Shown: positions 1 through 5,751, counted from the first letter of the stretch. The stretch is DNA of 10,028 nucleotides from Candidatus Lloydbacteria bacterium RIFCSPLOWO2_02_FULL_54_12 (GCA_001819095.1 MHLS01000066.1:1-10028), one strand, 5' to 3'. Numbers and translations: made by a program. Notes: generated from the letters alone by a model not told the origin.

Positions 1-12
1 TACAAAAACAAT

Positions 13-39
13 GGCCCGACTCTCAATGAGAGACGGGCC
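13..39. terminator. Strong GC hairpin at window edge, possible minus-strand terminator
   Basis: The arms GGCCCG and CGGGCC (13-18 and 34-39) enclose a second stem CTCTC/GAGAG (20-24 and 28-32) around a 3-base loop, with one A-A mismatch between the two stems. Outer ACAA/TTGT (8-11 and 44-47) can extend it. Read leftwards, the stem is followed by ATTGTTTTTGTA, which is T-rich enough for an intrinsic terminator. Read rightwards there is no T tract. The gene it would serve is not visible, so the role is inferred. Confidence 0.45.
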
Positions 40-165
40 GCAGTTGTACCTATTCTGATTTTAACCGGACAGTAGTGCTGACACTGGCCTGCCATACCAA
101 AACCTCGTACGTTCTAGCCACCAAGCGGCTTTTGTTGTGTAAGGTGTGGTCTGGGGATAAACTCA

Positions 166-221
166 TTGAGGTGATTCTACTCGTTTTCTATAATGACGTA
201 TTATATAGAAACTAAGTAGAA
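166..221 (+). promoter_or_regulatory. Promoter and palindromic operator of the restriction-modification operon
   Basis: A sigma70-type promoter TTGAGG (166-171), 17-base spacer, TATAAT (189-194) is overlaid by a 47-bp dyad (175-221, 15 of 18 arm bases matching). The dyad has four boxes: TTCTA at 175 and 186, TAGAA at 206 and 217. The two boxes in each arm are spaced exactly 11 bp, one helical turn. The stretch 166-195 matches the lexA promoter 7462-7491 at 24 of 30 positions. A repressor bound here would cover the -10 element. LexA as the ligand is inferred from the shared architecture. Confidence 0.75.
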
Positions 222-227
222 AACTCT

Positions 228-1184
228 ATGCAAGAGACACTTTTTAACGCGAGCCCCACAATTAGCCCCAGTTTTACGGGAACACCACACAATGGTATCC
301 TTGGCCCATCTCCGCAATATGAACCTACGACTATTCCGAGGTATATACCCGGGATTCGCTCGACGGAACTCCGTTGTGAGGAAGAGAACATGATCAAAGG
401 AGTAAAACCGTACTACAAAAAGAAGAACGTCGAGTTGTATCAGGCAAATTGCCTTGATATTCTCGCCAAACTTTCAGAGAATTCGGTCGACATGATTTTT
501 GCAGATCCACCCTATCTTCTCTCAAACGGTGGCTTTAGTGTGCATGCAGGAAAGCGGGTCAGTGTTCACAAGGGAGATTGGGATAAAAGCAATGGAGTAA
601 AAAAGGACTTCGAATTTCATCTAAAATGGATAGAGGCGGCACGAAGGGTGCTCAAACCAAGCGGAACAATATGGATTAGTGGTACATACCACTCCATCTA
701 TCAGTGTGGATTTGCACTTCAGGTTGCCGGATTTCATGTACTCAATGACGTTGCGTGGTTTAAGCCCAATGCGTCGCCAAATCTTAGTTGCCGATTTTTC
801 ACTGCCAGTCATGAAACGCTGGTGTGGGCACGAAAAGATAAAAAGGCAAAACACATTTTTAACTATGATGCAATGAAAAACGGCACATGGCCGGAGGATG
901 CTCTCAAAAAGCCCGGTCTCCAAATGCGCTCTGTTTGGTCAATGGGAACACCGAAGCCACCAGAAAAAAAGTTTGGCAAACACCCAACGCAAAAACCCGA
1001 AGATCTCCTAAGGCGGATCGTGCTCGCGAGCACCAACAGAGGAGATCTCATCGTCGATCCATTCACGGGAAGCTCGACAACTGGCATCGCTGCACTCAAA
1101 AATGGAAGAAAATTTATCGGCATCGACATGGAGAAAAAGTATCTCGATTTATCGATAATGCGCATTGAAGATCTTAAATCCTAA
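228..1184 (+). CDS. Site-specific DNA (adenine/cytosine-N4) methyltransferase, beta class, M.DpnA-like
   Basis: This is probably the protective enzyme of a type II restriction-modification system. It would move a methyl group from S-adenosylmethionine to an exocyclic amino group in a short DNA site. The catalytic motif DPPY is at residues 93-96. The SAM-binding motif DPFTGSSTTG (277-286) comes after it, the order of beta-class enzymes, preceded by KHPTQKP (251-257). From memory it resembles M.DpnA (ADPPY..LSNGG, NLSCR.FT, HPTQKP blocks). Target sequence cannot be read from the sequence; DpnA-like GATC is only one possibility. The first 54 residues are an extension outside the core. An internal ATG at 390 has a good ribosome site (AGGAAGAG just upstream) and would give 264 aa, so either start, or both, may be used. 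The 228 start lies about 27 bases after the predicted transcript start. It is the first gene of a three-gene operon. Confidence 0.93.
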   Translation: MQETLFNASPTISPSFTGTPHNGILGPSPQYEPTTIPRYIPGIRSTELRCEEENMIKGVKPYYKKKNVELYQANCLDILAKLSENSVDMIFADPPYLLSNGGFSVHAGKRVSVHKGDWDKSNGVKKDFEFHLKWIEAARRVLKPSGTIWISGTYHSIYQCGFALQVAGFHVLNDVAWFKPNASPNLSCRFFTASHETLVWARKDKKAKHIFNYDAMKNGTWPEDALKKPGLQMRSVWSMGTPKPPEKKFGKHPTQKPEDLLRRIVLASTNRGDLIVDPFTGSSTTGIAALKNGRKFIGIDMEKKYLDLSIMRIEDLKS

Positions 1185-1276
1185 GCGTAAAATAGGGCGG
1201 GGATTGTGTAACCCAAAAAAGTGATCAATAGTGAATAGCAATGAGAGGGGCTAACCCCACTCGGTGGTCGCTATTT

Positions 1277-1798
1277 ATGATTAAAGGGGGCGTAGGAGGT
1301 GGAAATACACAAGTCGGACTCGCGTTTGAAAGCCGGGTAAGTTTGCTCTCGGTTTTTTCCCGTACACAAGGGTTTACCGTTAAGGGGGACTCCGTTTTTC
1401 ACAATGGCAAAAAGGTCGCTGTTAGTTTGGGGAAAAATAAAATATATCAGTTTCTTGGGGAGCGCGGGGTCGATTATAAAACAGTTCTGTCAAAAAAATT
1501 GCTTCCCGACGAGGCACTCTATGTCCATGGCCAGCACAAGATCTTTATTGTCGAGATCAAGTTTCAAGAAACACCGGGCTCGGTCGACGAAAAACTTCAG
1601 ACGTGCGACTTCAAAAAGCAACAATACATCAAACTTTTTGGACAACTTGATATTGAGGTAGAATACATCTATATTCTTAATGAGTGGTTCAAAAAACCAG
1701 AATATCGAGATGTGCTGGAATATATTAGCCAAGTTGGCTGTCATTACTACTTCCACACCCTCCCACTCGATATGTTGGGACTAAGTAGCGGCAAATAG
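1277..1798 (+). CDS. PD-(D/E)XK restriction endonuclease, probable partner of the methyltransferase
   Basis: The 173-aa protein carries a PD-(D/E)XK nuclease signature: P77-D78-E79 on one strand, then E93-I94-K95 after a hydrophobic strand (IFIVEIKF). It continues with a conserved-looking block GSVDEKLQTCDFKKQQY (101-117) typical of the helix that follows the active site. E18 in GLAFESR could be the upstream acidic residue. It follows the methyltransferase by about 90 bases on the same strand, the usual arrangement of a type II pair. I do not recognise its cleavage specificity. The reading frame is open from an ATG at 1241 (185 aa), but the first 12 residues of that form look non-conserved, and MIKGGVGGGNTQ reads like the natural N-terminus. 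No clear Shine-Dalgarno precedes either start. Confidence 0.82.
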   Translation: MIKGGVGGGNTQVGLAFESRVSLLSVFSRTQGFTVKGDSVFHNGKKVAVSLGKNKIYQFLGERGVDYKTVLSKKLLPDEALYVHGQHKIFIVEIKFQETPGSVDEKLQTCDFKKQQYIKLFGQLDIEVEYIYILNEWFKKPEYRDVLEYISQVGCHYYFHTLPLDMLGLSSGK

Positions 1799-1803
1799 TT
1801 TTT

Positions 1804-2382
1804 ATGACCGACAAAAGGAGTGCGTACAATATAAAATATTATGATGGCAAAACCCTCCGCCAGCTTCGGCCTGCGCGGGATGCCTTTAGAACAATTAGGT
1901 TAAGCGACGGCACCCTTATCGGTCTTTTTCAGGGGAGTCGAGGTGTTCGGCCGGATCTCGATTTTGTGGTTAAGGTACTCATACCAGGTGAGAGTAAGGT
2001 CCTAACTCCCCACACGCACACCTATTGGGTTGTAGACCTCCTACTCAAAATACCCCAATACAAAAAAGAGGTGCGAGAAATTGTTCAGTATTATCTTGAT
2101 TATTATGAACGTACAACGTCCTTCACTTCTGTTGATGAACGGAACAACTACAAACTTGAAACGGTTGAAGTACTTACCACTCGCTACGCACACATTGAGC
2201 AGCCATATACCCTCCCGCTTGAGTACGTTGCGACTACGATAGAACTTTTTTCAAAAAATGAAAAACTTTACGATGGGGCGTATATCTATCGCAATCTTTT
2301 GCGGGCCATAAGGTCCTACATAGACGGAGATCTACATTACACAGAAGTACTTGGTGCGGCCACACCTGGATTTCGTCGCTAA
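1804..2382 (+). CDS. Unknown protein, third gene of the restriction-modification operon
   Basis: The 192-aa soluble protein has no signal peptide, membrane span or catalytic motif that I can name. It starts only 5 bases after the endonuclease stop, so it is almost certainly co-transcribed and perhaps translationally coupled; there is no Shine-Dalgarno. The N-terminal third looks beta-rich (IRLSDGTLIGLFQG, DFVVKVLIPG). The middle (about residues 72-105) is an aromatic-rich helical stretch with YKKEVREIVQYYLDYY. The C-terminal part is helical (YIYRNLLRAIRSYIDG). Its position suggests a DNA-binding or specificity subunit of the nuclease, or a regulator of it, but nothing in the sequence proves this. 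Codon use matches the two genes before it, so the three probably moved together. Confidence 0.75.
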   Translation: MTDKRSAYNIKYYDGKTLRQLRPARDAFRTIRLSDGTLIGLFQGSRGVRPDLDFVVKVLIPGESKVLTPHTHTYWVVDLLLKIPQYKKEVREIVQYYLDYYERTTSFTSVDERNNYKLETVEVLTTRYAHIEQPYTLPLEYVATTIELFSKNEKLYDGAYIYRNLLRAIRSYIDGDLHYTEVLGAATPGFRR

Positions 2383-2411
2383 CCAAATAACGGAATCATG
2401 CCTGTGGATAA

Positions 2412-2455
2412 GTGTAAACTAATTAGTTTACACACTGAACCAGAACTGATATACT
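2412..2455 (+). promoter_or_regulatory. 22-bp perfect palindrome plus promoter of the HTH module
   Basis: The stretch 2412-2433 is a perfect palindrome (half-site GTGTAAACTAA). Its right arm contains the -35 element TTTACA (2427-2432); after 17 bases comes TATACT (2450-2455), only 4 bases before the ATG at 2460. A protein bound to the palindrome would block the -35 element, the usual layout of an autoregulated operator. A perfect DnaA-box-like TGTGGATAA lies just upstream at 2403-2411. Confidence 0.7.
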
Positions 2456-2459
2456 CAAT

Positions 2460-2678
2460 ATGTTAGAAGAAGCGATTAAAAAAGTAGTAGCTCAAAAAAA
2501 GATTAAACCTGTTGATGTTTATGGGCCGCTAAAGATCAATAGGGTTAATTTTTACAAAGCTATAAAAACTTCTAACTTTAACAACAAGTCCCTAAAGAAG
2601 ATCGTAAAATTTCTGGGTCTTGAATTATCAGTTAGTCTTCGTGGTAAAAAATATGGTAAGAAAAAAAGAATGTTTTGA
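2460..2678 (+). CDS. Small HTH protein, antitoxin-like
   Basis: The 72-aa basic protein probably folds as a helix-turn-helix domain: an opening helix (LEEAIKKVVAQKK), then VDVYGPLKINRVNFYKAIK resembling the HTH pair, then a third helix (KSLKKIVKFLGLE) that ends in LSVSLR. That last pattern recalls Xre-type or HigA-like antitoxins. It ends in a lysine-rich tail. The -10 box lies 4 bases before the ATG, so the message is probably leaderless. The gene overlaps the next one by 26 bases, as in many antitoxin-toxin pairs. It is markedly AT-rich compared with the DNA around it, a sign of separate origin. It probably binds the palindrome at 2412-2433; that is inference. Confidence 0.7.
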   Translation: MLEEAIKKVVAQKKIKPVDVYGPLKINRVNFYKAIKTSNFNNKSLKKIVKFLGLELSVSLRGKKYGKKKRMF

Positions 2679-2952
2679 TAAGGTATATTTTGTCGACAAC
2701 CCAGAGGTCTTAAGTCGAAAGCAGATGGACAGTCTCTTGATGGTCAGTACAAAAAATTGGAATCATTATTTTTTGGATTTGGGAAAAAAGCCGAGCAAGA
2801 AAATTATATTTAACGAGATCGAAAATGTTGAGCTTTGCGGATTTAACTCTCCAAAAGCAATGTTCGGTTTCCTGAAAAATCTCGACAAAAAGTCCCTCCT
2901 CGACTTCTCCCTCGAACACGACCGCCCGTGCCTCCTCAAACTCGCTCGGTAA
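2653..2952 (+). CDS. Unknown small protein paired with the HTH gene, candidate toxin
   Basis: The 99-aa protein overlaps the end of the HTH gene. The frame is open from an ATG at 2620, but that would overlap 59 bases; the ATG at 2653 (MVRKKECFDKVYF) is more likely. I recognise no toxin family: no RelE, PIN or HEPN signature is evident. Visible features are a basic N-terminus, an aromatic patch NWNHYFLDLG and a C-terminal tail SLEHDRPCLLKLAR. The last 80 bases are much richer in GC than the start of the gene. The tail could therefore be a fusion junction with other DNA, and the protein may be a truncated or recombined form. Assignment as a toxin rests only on gene order, size and overlap. Confidence 0.55.
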   Translation: MVRKKECFDKVYFVDNPEVLSRKQMDSLLMVSTKNWNHYFLDLGKKPSKKIIFNEIENVELCGFNSPKAMFGFLKNLDKKSLLDFSLEHDRPCLLKLAR

Positions 2953-3014
2953 CCCCCCCAATTCTCTACGGACTTATTCGCACGAACGGGCGAATAAACC
3001 GTACTCCTCTTTTT

Positions 3015-3053
3015 CTATTCTCAAATTCTTAAGAATACGAGAATAGTTTTTTT
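3015..3053 (+). terminator. Intrinsic terminator after the HTH module
   Basis: CTATTCTC (3015-3022) pairs with GAGAATAG (3039-3046). Inside lies the perfect palindrome ATTCTTAAGAAT (3025-3036), and the structure is followed directly by seven Ts (3047-3053). The stem is AT-rich, so it would be a modest terminator. An operator role for the palindrome is possible. Confidence 0.6.
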
Positions 3054-3262
3054 GGGATAGTCCCTCGGTAGCAGAACAAGAAAAAGGGAAAAGGTGTCAG
3101 AAAATTTGTGGTACGGAGGACGAAATAAGAGAAGTTGCCGAGGAAGATTTAGAGCAAAAGTTATCGAGCAAACAAGTTCAATCAGTTTTAGGAATGGTTG
3201 AATGCGACGAAATGCTCGCGAAAGACATCCGCACCGCAATCACCGCCGTGGGGGACTTATAA
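3047..3262 (+). pseudogene. 3' fragment of an unknown gene, copy 1
   Basis: One frame is open from just after a TAG at 3044 to a TAA at 3260, but it has no ATG until near the end, so it is probably the remains of a larger gene. The peptide ends EDLEQKLSSKQVQSVLGM then VECDEMLAKDIRTAITAV. The last 100 bases are clearly homologous to 5541-5645. Shared residues include L-S-x-K-Q-x-Q-x-V-L and M-V-E-x-D-E-M-L-A-K-D followed by R-T. I do not recognise the family. Codon-level differences between the copies are often silent, which supports a once-coding origin. Confidence 0.45.
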
Positions 3263-3263
3263 A

Positions 3264-3297
3264 TTCTGTATGGAATGGTTCGGCCGAAGGGTGGAAT
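3264..3297 (+). repeat. 34-bp direct repeat, left copy
   Basis: This stretch matches 4300-4333 at 32 of 34 positions. The core GGTTCGGCCGAAGGG contains the perfect palindrome TTCGGCCGAA. The two copies are 1036 bp apart and frame the ArsR-like gene and the helical orphan gene, which suggests a cassette boundary or a recombination product. Confidence 0.75.
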
Positions 3298-3314
3298 AAA
3301 AAATTGGGGTGTGC

Positions 3315-3320
3315 TATGCT
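3315..3320 (+). promoter_or_regulatory. -10 element (TATGCT) of the ArsR-like gene, leaderless type
   Basis: TATGCT lies 6 bases before the ATG at 3327, the spacing expected when transcription starts at or next to the start codon. No convincing -35 element is visible. Confidence 0.45.
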
Positions 3321-3326
3321 TGGGTC

Positions 3327-3587
3327 ATGAAAAATTTGGAAAAAACGATCAAGGCGTTCGGCAATGTCAGTCGGCTCAAGATTCTGCAGTATCTCAAGAA
3401 GCACCGCTTCGCCTCTGTCGGCGATATTGCGGCGGGAACAAAGTGTTCATACAAGGCGACATCGAAACACCTTTCGATTTTGTATCGCGTAGACGTGGTT
3501 GATAGGGAACAAGTGAGTTACGAAATGCACTACCGGCTTTCAAGCAAACTCGACCCCGTTGCCCTGTCTTTACTCAAGTTAATCTAG
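3327..3587 (+). CDS. ArsR-family winged-helix transcription regulator
   Basis: The 86-aa protein is built like the DNA-binding domain of ArsR repressors: an opening helix with KAFGNVSRLKILQYL (residues 9-23), then ASVGDIAAGTKCSYKATSKHLSIL as the helix-turn-helix (29-52). A wing follows (VVDREQVSYEMHYRLS) and a closing helix. There is no metal-binding ELCVCDL-type motif, so the signal it senses is unknown. An in-frame ATG at 3309 would add six residues (MCYAWV), but the -10 box at 3315-3320 makes 3327 the better start. The gene lies just inside the left copy of the 34-bp direct repeat and upstream of the helical orphan gene, which it may regulate. Confidence 0.85.
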   Translation: MKNLEKTIKAFGNVSRLKILQYLKKHRFASVGDIAAGTKCSYKATSKHLSILYRVDVVDREQVSYEMHYRLSSKLDPVALSLLKLI

Positions 3588-3647
3588 GCCCGGACTGCTT
3601 GCTACGCTGTTACTCGACACCTGAATACTATTTTGCACGAATTGACC

Positions 3648-4259
3648 ATGAATACGCTCAAAGAATGTTTTGACACAATTTTGCGTAATAATGAGAAAAA
3701 CAGTCGTTTGGCTGCCCGCAGTGTAAGTAAATTCGTCTATGGATCAGCTGCTTCAAGCAAAGACAAGTACGAGGACATCGCCAACTTGGTCAGAATTGCG
3801 CCGGAAAATTATTCGCGGATCTCTGAAGACTGGCGACAGGAAAATTATGTCATGGCTGTTTCGGTTATCTATTTTTTGCATGACAGAGAAAACCAGCCCG
3901 ATTTTCTTTTCCCGTGGCTCTTCCAATTATTACAGCACCCAAACGGCCATATCCGTTATGCCGCGGTGAAGATGATTCGTCACGAAATAGGGCCGCTGAC
4001 GTACCATCTGCGCTTTCCTGGCGAGGCGTCAAGTTTTCACGAGATTACACCAGGCGACGCCGATATTATTTTACGCTCTCTTTTGGCGAGCTTGAATGGG
4101 TTGTTGACAGCGCTCTGGCAGCCAAAATACAAAAGACATAAATATGTTGATTCTCTGCCGGCGGGTCCTTATAAGTCAGCGCAGATGGTCTTGGCTGAAC
4201 TAAAAGAATCCTGCGGGAAGAAATATATCGATCGCCTTGCTGATTATTTTAACGGTTAA
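3648..4259 (+). CDS. Unknown helical protein, HEAT-repeat-like segment
   Basis: I do not recognise this 203-aa protein. It is predicted to be mostly helical and soluble. The stretch LLQHPNGHIRYAAVKMIRHEIG (roughly residues 95-116) has the D/N-x-x-(V/I)-R-x-A-A-V pattern of a HEAT-type repeat, and the surrounding helices could extend the solenoid. The frame is also open from a TTG at 3633 (208 aa), but the ATG at 3648 is preferred. TACTAT at 3626-3631 is a possible -10 element. The gene follows the ArsR-like regulator by 60 bases, and both lie between the two copies of the 34-bp repeat. No catalytic motif is apparent, so a scaffold or binding role is more likely than an enzyme. Confidence 0.7.
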   Translation: MNTLKECFDTILRNNEKNSRLAARSVSKFVYGSAASSKDKYEDIANLVRIAPENYSRISEDWRQENYVMAVSVIYFLHDRENQPDFLFPWLFQLLQHPNGHIRYAAVKMIRHEIGPLTYHLRFPGEASSFHEITPGDADIILRSLLASLNGLLTALWQPKYKRHKYVDSLPAGPYKSAQMVLAELKESCGKKYIDRLADYFNG

Positions 4260-4517
4260 CGGAGACATCCAGTGTGCCGCAACATTTCCGCGACCCGCCT
4301 TCTTTATGGAATGGTTCGGCCGAAGGGTAGAATGGATTTTGTCCCGTTTTGCTCGTTCTCTTATTCGCGCGCGACCAAAATTTTCATCGAGTCCTCGAGT
4401 ACTGGAATTTTGCAGTACCCCCGTGGTGAATGGGAGAATACTCTCGGCGCCATCGAGGCGGTTGATGGAGCGGCGCCGGACTGGAAATAAGCGCGCGGAA
4501 CAGTTATTGTTATGACA
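4260..4517. other. 258-base gap with right repeat copy and probable gene debris
   Basis: After the right copy of the 34-bp repeat, two forward frames stay open for about 70-90 codons (4237-4515 and 4272-4490). They overlap each other, have no ribosome site, and I cannot match either to a family. The sequence has the GC content and codon feel of decayed coding DNA. A small hairpin, GTACT/AGTAC, lies at about 4399-4418. A possible -10 element, TATTGT (4505-4510), sits 7 bases before the ATG at 4518. Confidence 0.45.
4300..4333 (+). repeat. 34-bp direct repeat, right copy
   Basis: It is identical to 3264-3297 except at two positions and has the same TTCGGCCGAA core. It lies 41 bases after the stop of the helical orphan gene. 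Similarity ends abruptly after the repeat. Confidence 0.75.
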
Positions 4518-5483
4518 ATGAAGAAACAGCAGTTGAACAATGGTACGGTCATTTACCAGGCGAAAAGCGGAGCAATTGAGCTTCGGGGGGATTTCCGCCG
4601 CGAGACGGTGTGGGCGACACAAGCAGAGATCGTTCGCCTTTTTGGCGTGGATCAATCTGTTGTATCTCGTCATGTAAAAAACATATTTAAAGACGGTGAA
4701 ATTGAAGAAAAAAGCAATATGCAAAAAATGCATAATGCAAATTCTGACAAACCCATCACGCTCTATTCGCTTGATGTTATTTTGGGGGTTGGATACCGGA
4801 CTAATTCACAAGTGGCAATAGAGTTCCGCAAGTGGGCCACAAAAACGCTGCGCAGCTACATCGTGGACGGCTTTGCGATCAACAGGGGCCGTATCGCAAA
4901 AAACTACGCTCAATTTATGAGCGTCGTGGACGATATCAAGAAGCTCTTGCCCGGCGATTCAGCGGTTGGCCCGAAAGATGCCGTGGAACTCATCGCGCTC
5001 TTTGCGGACACATGGCTTTCCCTCGATGCGTATGATAGGGAATTACTCCCGAAGGGCAAACTGACCAAAAAGAAGATTGCCCTCACTTCGGACAGAATGG
5101 CAAAGGATTTATCCGAGTTACGCAACGAACTCATCAGAAAAGGTGAAGCGACGGAGATATTCGGCAATGAAAGAGCTGCGGGGTCTGTGTCCGGAATCGT
5201 CGGTAACGTCATGCAGTCGTTTGGGGGCAAGGAATTGTACCCGACCGTAGAGGAGAAGGCATCGCACCTTTTGTATTTCATGATCAAGAATCATCCGTTC
5301 ACTGATGGCAACAAGCGATCGGGGGCTTTTGCATTCGTCTGGTTTTTGAAGCATGCGAATATACTGAACACACAAAAACTGACCCCTTCGGCACTGACTG
5401 CGCTCACGGTGTTTGTTGCGGAAAGCGACCCTCATCACAAAGACAAGGTCATTAAGCTCGTCTTGAATCTCCTCTCCCGATAG
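4518..5483 (+). CDS. RhuM-family / Fic domain protein (probable AMP-transferase toxin)
   Basis: The protein (321 aa) joins two domains. The N-terminal half is RhuM-like: ETVWATQAEIVRLFGVDQSVVSRHVKNIF holds a helix-turn-helix, followed by ITLYSLDVILGVGYRTNSQVAIEFRKWAT, a hallmark of the RhuM family. The C-terminal half is a Fic/Doc domain with the active-site loop HPFTDGNKRSG near residue 260. Fic proteins usually transfer AMP or another phosphate-linked group to target proteins and often act as toxins or effectors. The loop ends in KRSG rather than GRxxR, so it is closer to Doc, and the exact reaction is uncertain. The DNA-binding half suggests self-regulation. An ATG at 4512 is in frame; 4518 is favoured because TATTGT lies 7 bases before it. 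No partner antitoxin gene is seen next to it. Confidence 0.9.
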   Translation: MKKQQLNNGTVIYQAKSGAIELRGDFRRETVWATQAEIVRLFGVDQSVVSRHVKNIFKDGEIEEKSNMQKMHNANSDKPITLYSLDVILGVGYRTNSQVAIEFRKWATKTLRSYIVDGFAINRGRIAKNYAQFMSVVDDIKKLLPGDSAVGPKDAVELIALFADTWLSLDAYDRELLPKGKLTKKKIALTSDRMAKDLSELRNELIRKGEATEIFGNERAAGSVSGIVGNVMQSFGGKELYPTVEEKASHLLYFMIKNHPFTDGNKRSGAFAFVWFLKHANILNTQKLTPSALTALTVFVAESDPHHKDKVIKLVLNLLSR

Positions 5484-5645
5484 TGGTGCTTGGGTGATGG
5501 GGGCAGTCACGATGAATCAGAGGAAGAGCCGGGGCGAACATTATCAGGAAAACAAACTCAAGCCGTTTTGGACATGGTCGAGGGCGATGAAATGCTCGCG
5601 AAAGACCTCCGCACGGGAATTGTCGCCGCCACCCGTGAAGTATAA
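5484..5645 (+). pseudogene. 3' fragment of an unknown gene, copy 2
   Basis: Directly after the RhuM-Fic stop and in the same frame, an open stretch runs to a TAA at 5643. Its last 105 bases (5541-5645) are homologous to 3161-3262. The peptide ends LSGKQTQAVLDMVEGDEM then LAKDLRTGIVAATREV. There is no start codon at a sensible place and no ribosome site. It is most simply read as the tail of a lost gene whose front was replaced by the RhuM-Fic gene. A C-terminal tail reached by read-through of the TAG is less likely. Confidence 0.45.
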
Positions 5646-5704
5646 GTTCAGAAAAACAAGAGCCGCGATCCACCCCACTCTCTCTTCTCTTCTTTTCTCT
5701 TCCC

Positions 5705-5751
5705 ACACAACATACCAACAAACTTGAGTTTGTTGGTATGTTGTGTATACT
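5705..5751 (+). promoter_or_regulatory. 42-bp perfect palindrome overlapping the promoter of the second ArsR-like gene
   Basis: Two 20-base arms (left arm ACACAACATACCAACAAACT) flank a 2-base centre, 5705-5746. The promoter TTGAGT (5724-5729), 16 bases, TATACT (5746-5751) lies within and against it. The ATG follows 6 bases later. Binding of the gene's own product here would block its promoter, so autoregulation is likely. Confidence 0.75.

Larger units (their letters stand above)
2953..3326. other. 374-base gap: two hairpins, a 3' gene fragment and a direct repeat
   Basis: No intact gene is visible here. From left to right it holds a hairpin with arms TTATTCGC/GCGAATAA (2974-2981 and 2990-2997), a terminator (3015-3053) and a fragment of an unknown gene (3047-3262). 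The left copy of the 34-bp direct repeat (3264-3297) and the promoter of the ArsR-like gene follow. The first two hairpins probably end transcription of the HTH module. Confidence 0.6.

Noticed and set aside
1..227. tmRNA, riboswitch or tRNA in the leader region
   Set aside because: Apart from the edge hairpin and the promoter dyad, no conserved RNA fold could be drawn by eye.
621..1168. Open frames on both strands inside the methyltransferase gene (621-923 minus, 863-1165 minus, 679-876 and 887-1168 plus)
   Set aside because: They are shadows of a gene with clear catalytic motifs; none has a promoter, ribosome site or recognisable domain.
3264..3297. Repeat core resembling the 3' end of a tRNA gene (GGCCGAAGGG)
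   Set aside because: No anticodon arm, T-loop GTTC-A pattern or acceptor pairing could be found on either strand next to either copy.
3633..3647. TTG start five codons upstream for the helical orphan protein
   Set aside because: An ATG follows at 3648 in frame, and the TTG has no ribosome site or leaderless promoter spacing.
4200..4733. 177-codon minus-strand frame
   Set aside because: It runs antisense across the end of one gene, the repeat and the start of the RhuM-Fic gene. Its peptide has no domain and an odd composition.
4910..5510. Minus-strand frames opposite the RhuM-Fic gene
   Set aside because: The plus-strand protein has strong family motifs throughout, so these are antisense shadows.
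5481..5645. Read-through of the RhuM-Fic TAG stop into the downstream in-frame peptide
   Set aside because: The Fic domain is complete at the stop, there is no sign of amber recoding elsewhere, and the downstream peptide has its own homologue at 3161-3262 unlinked to Fic.
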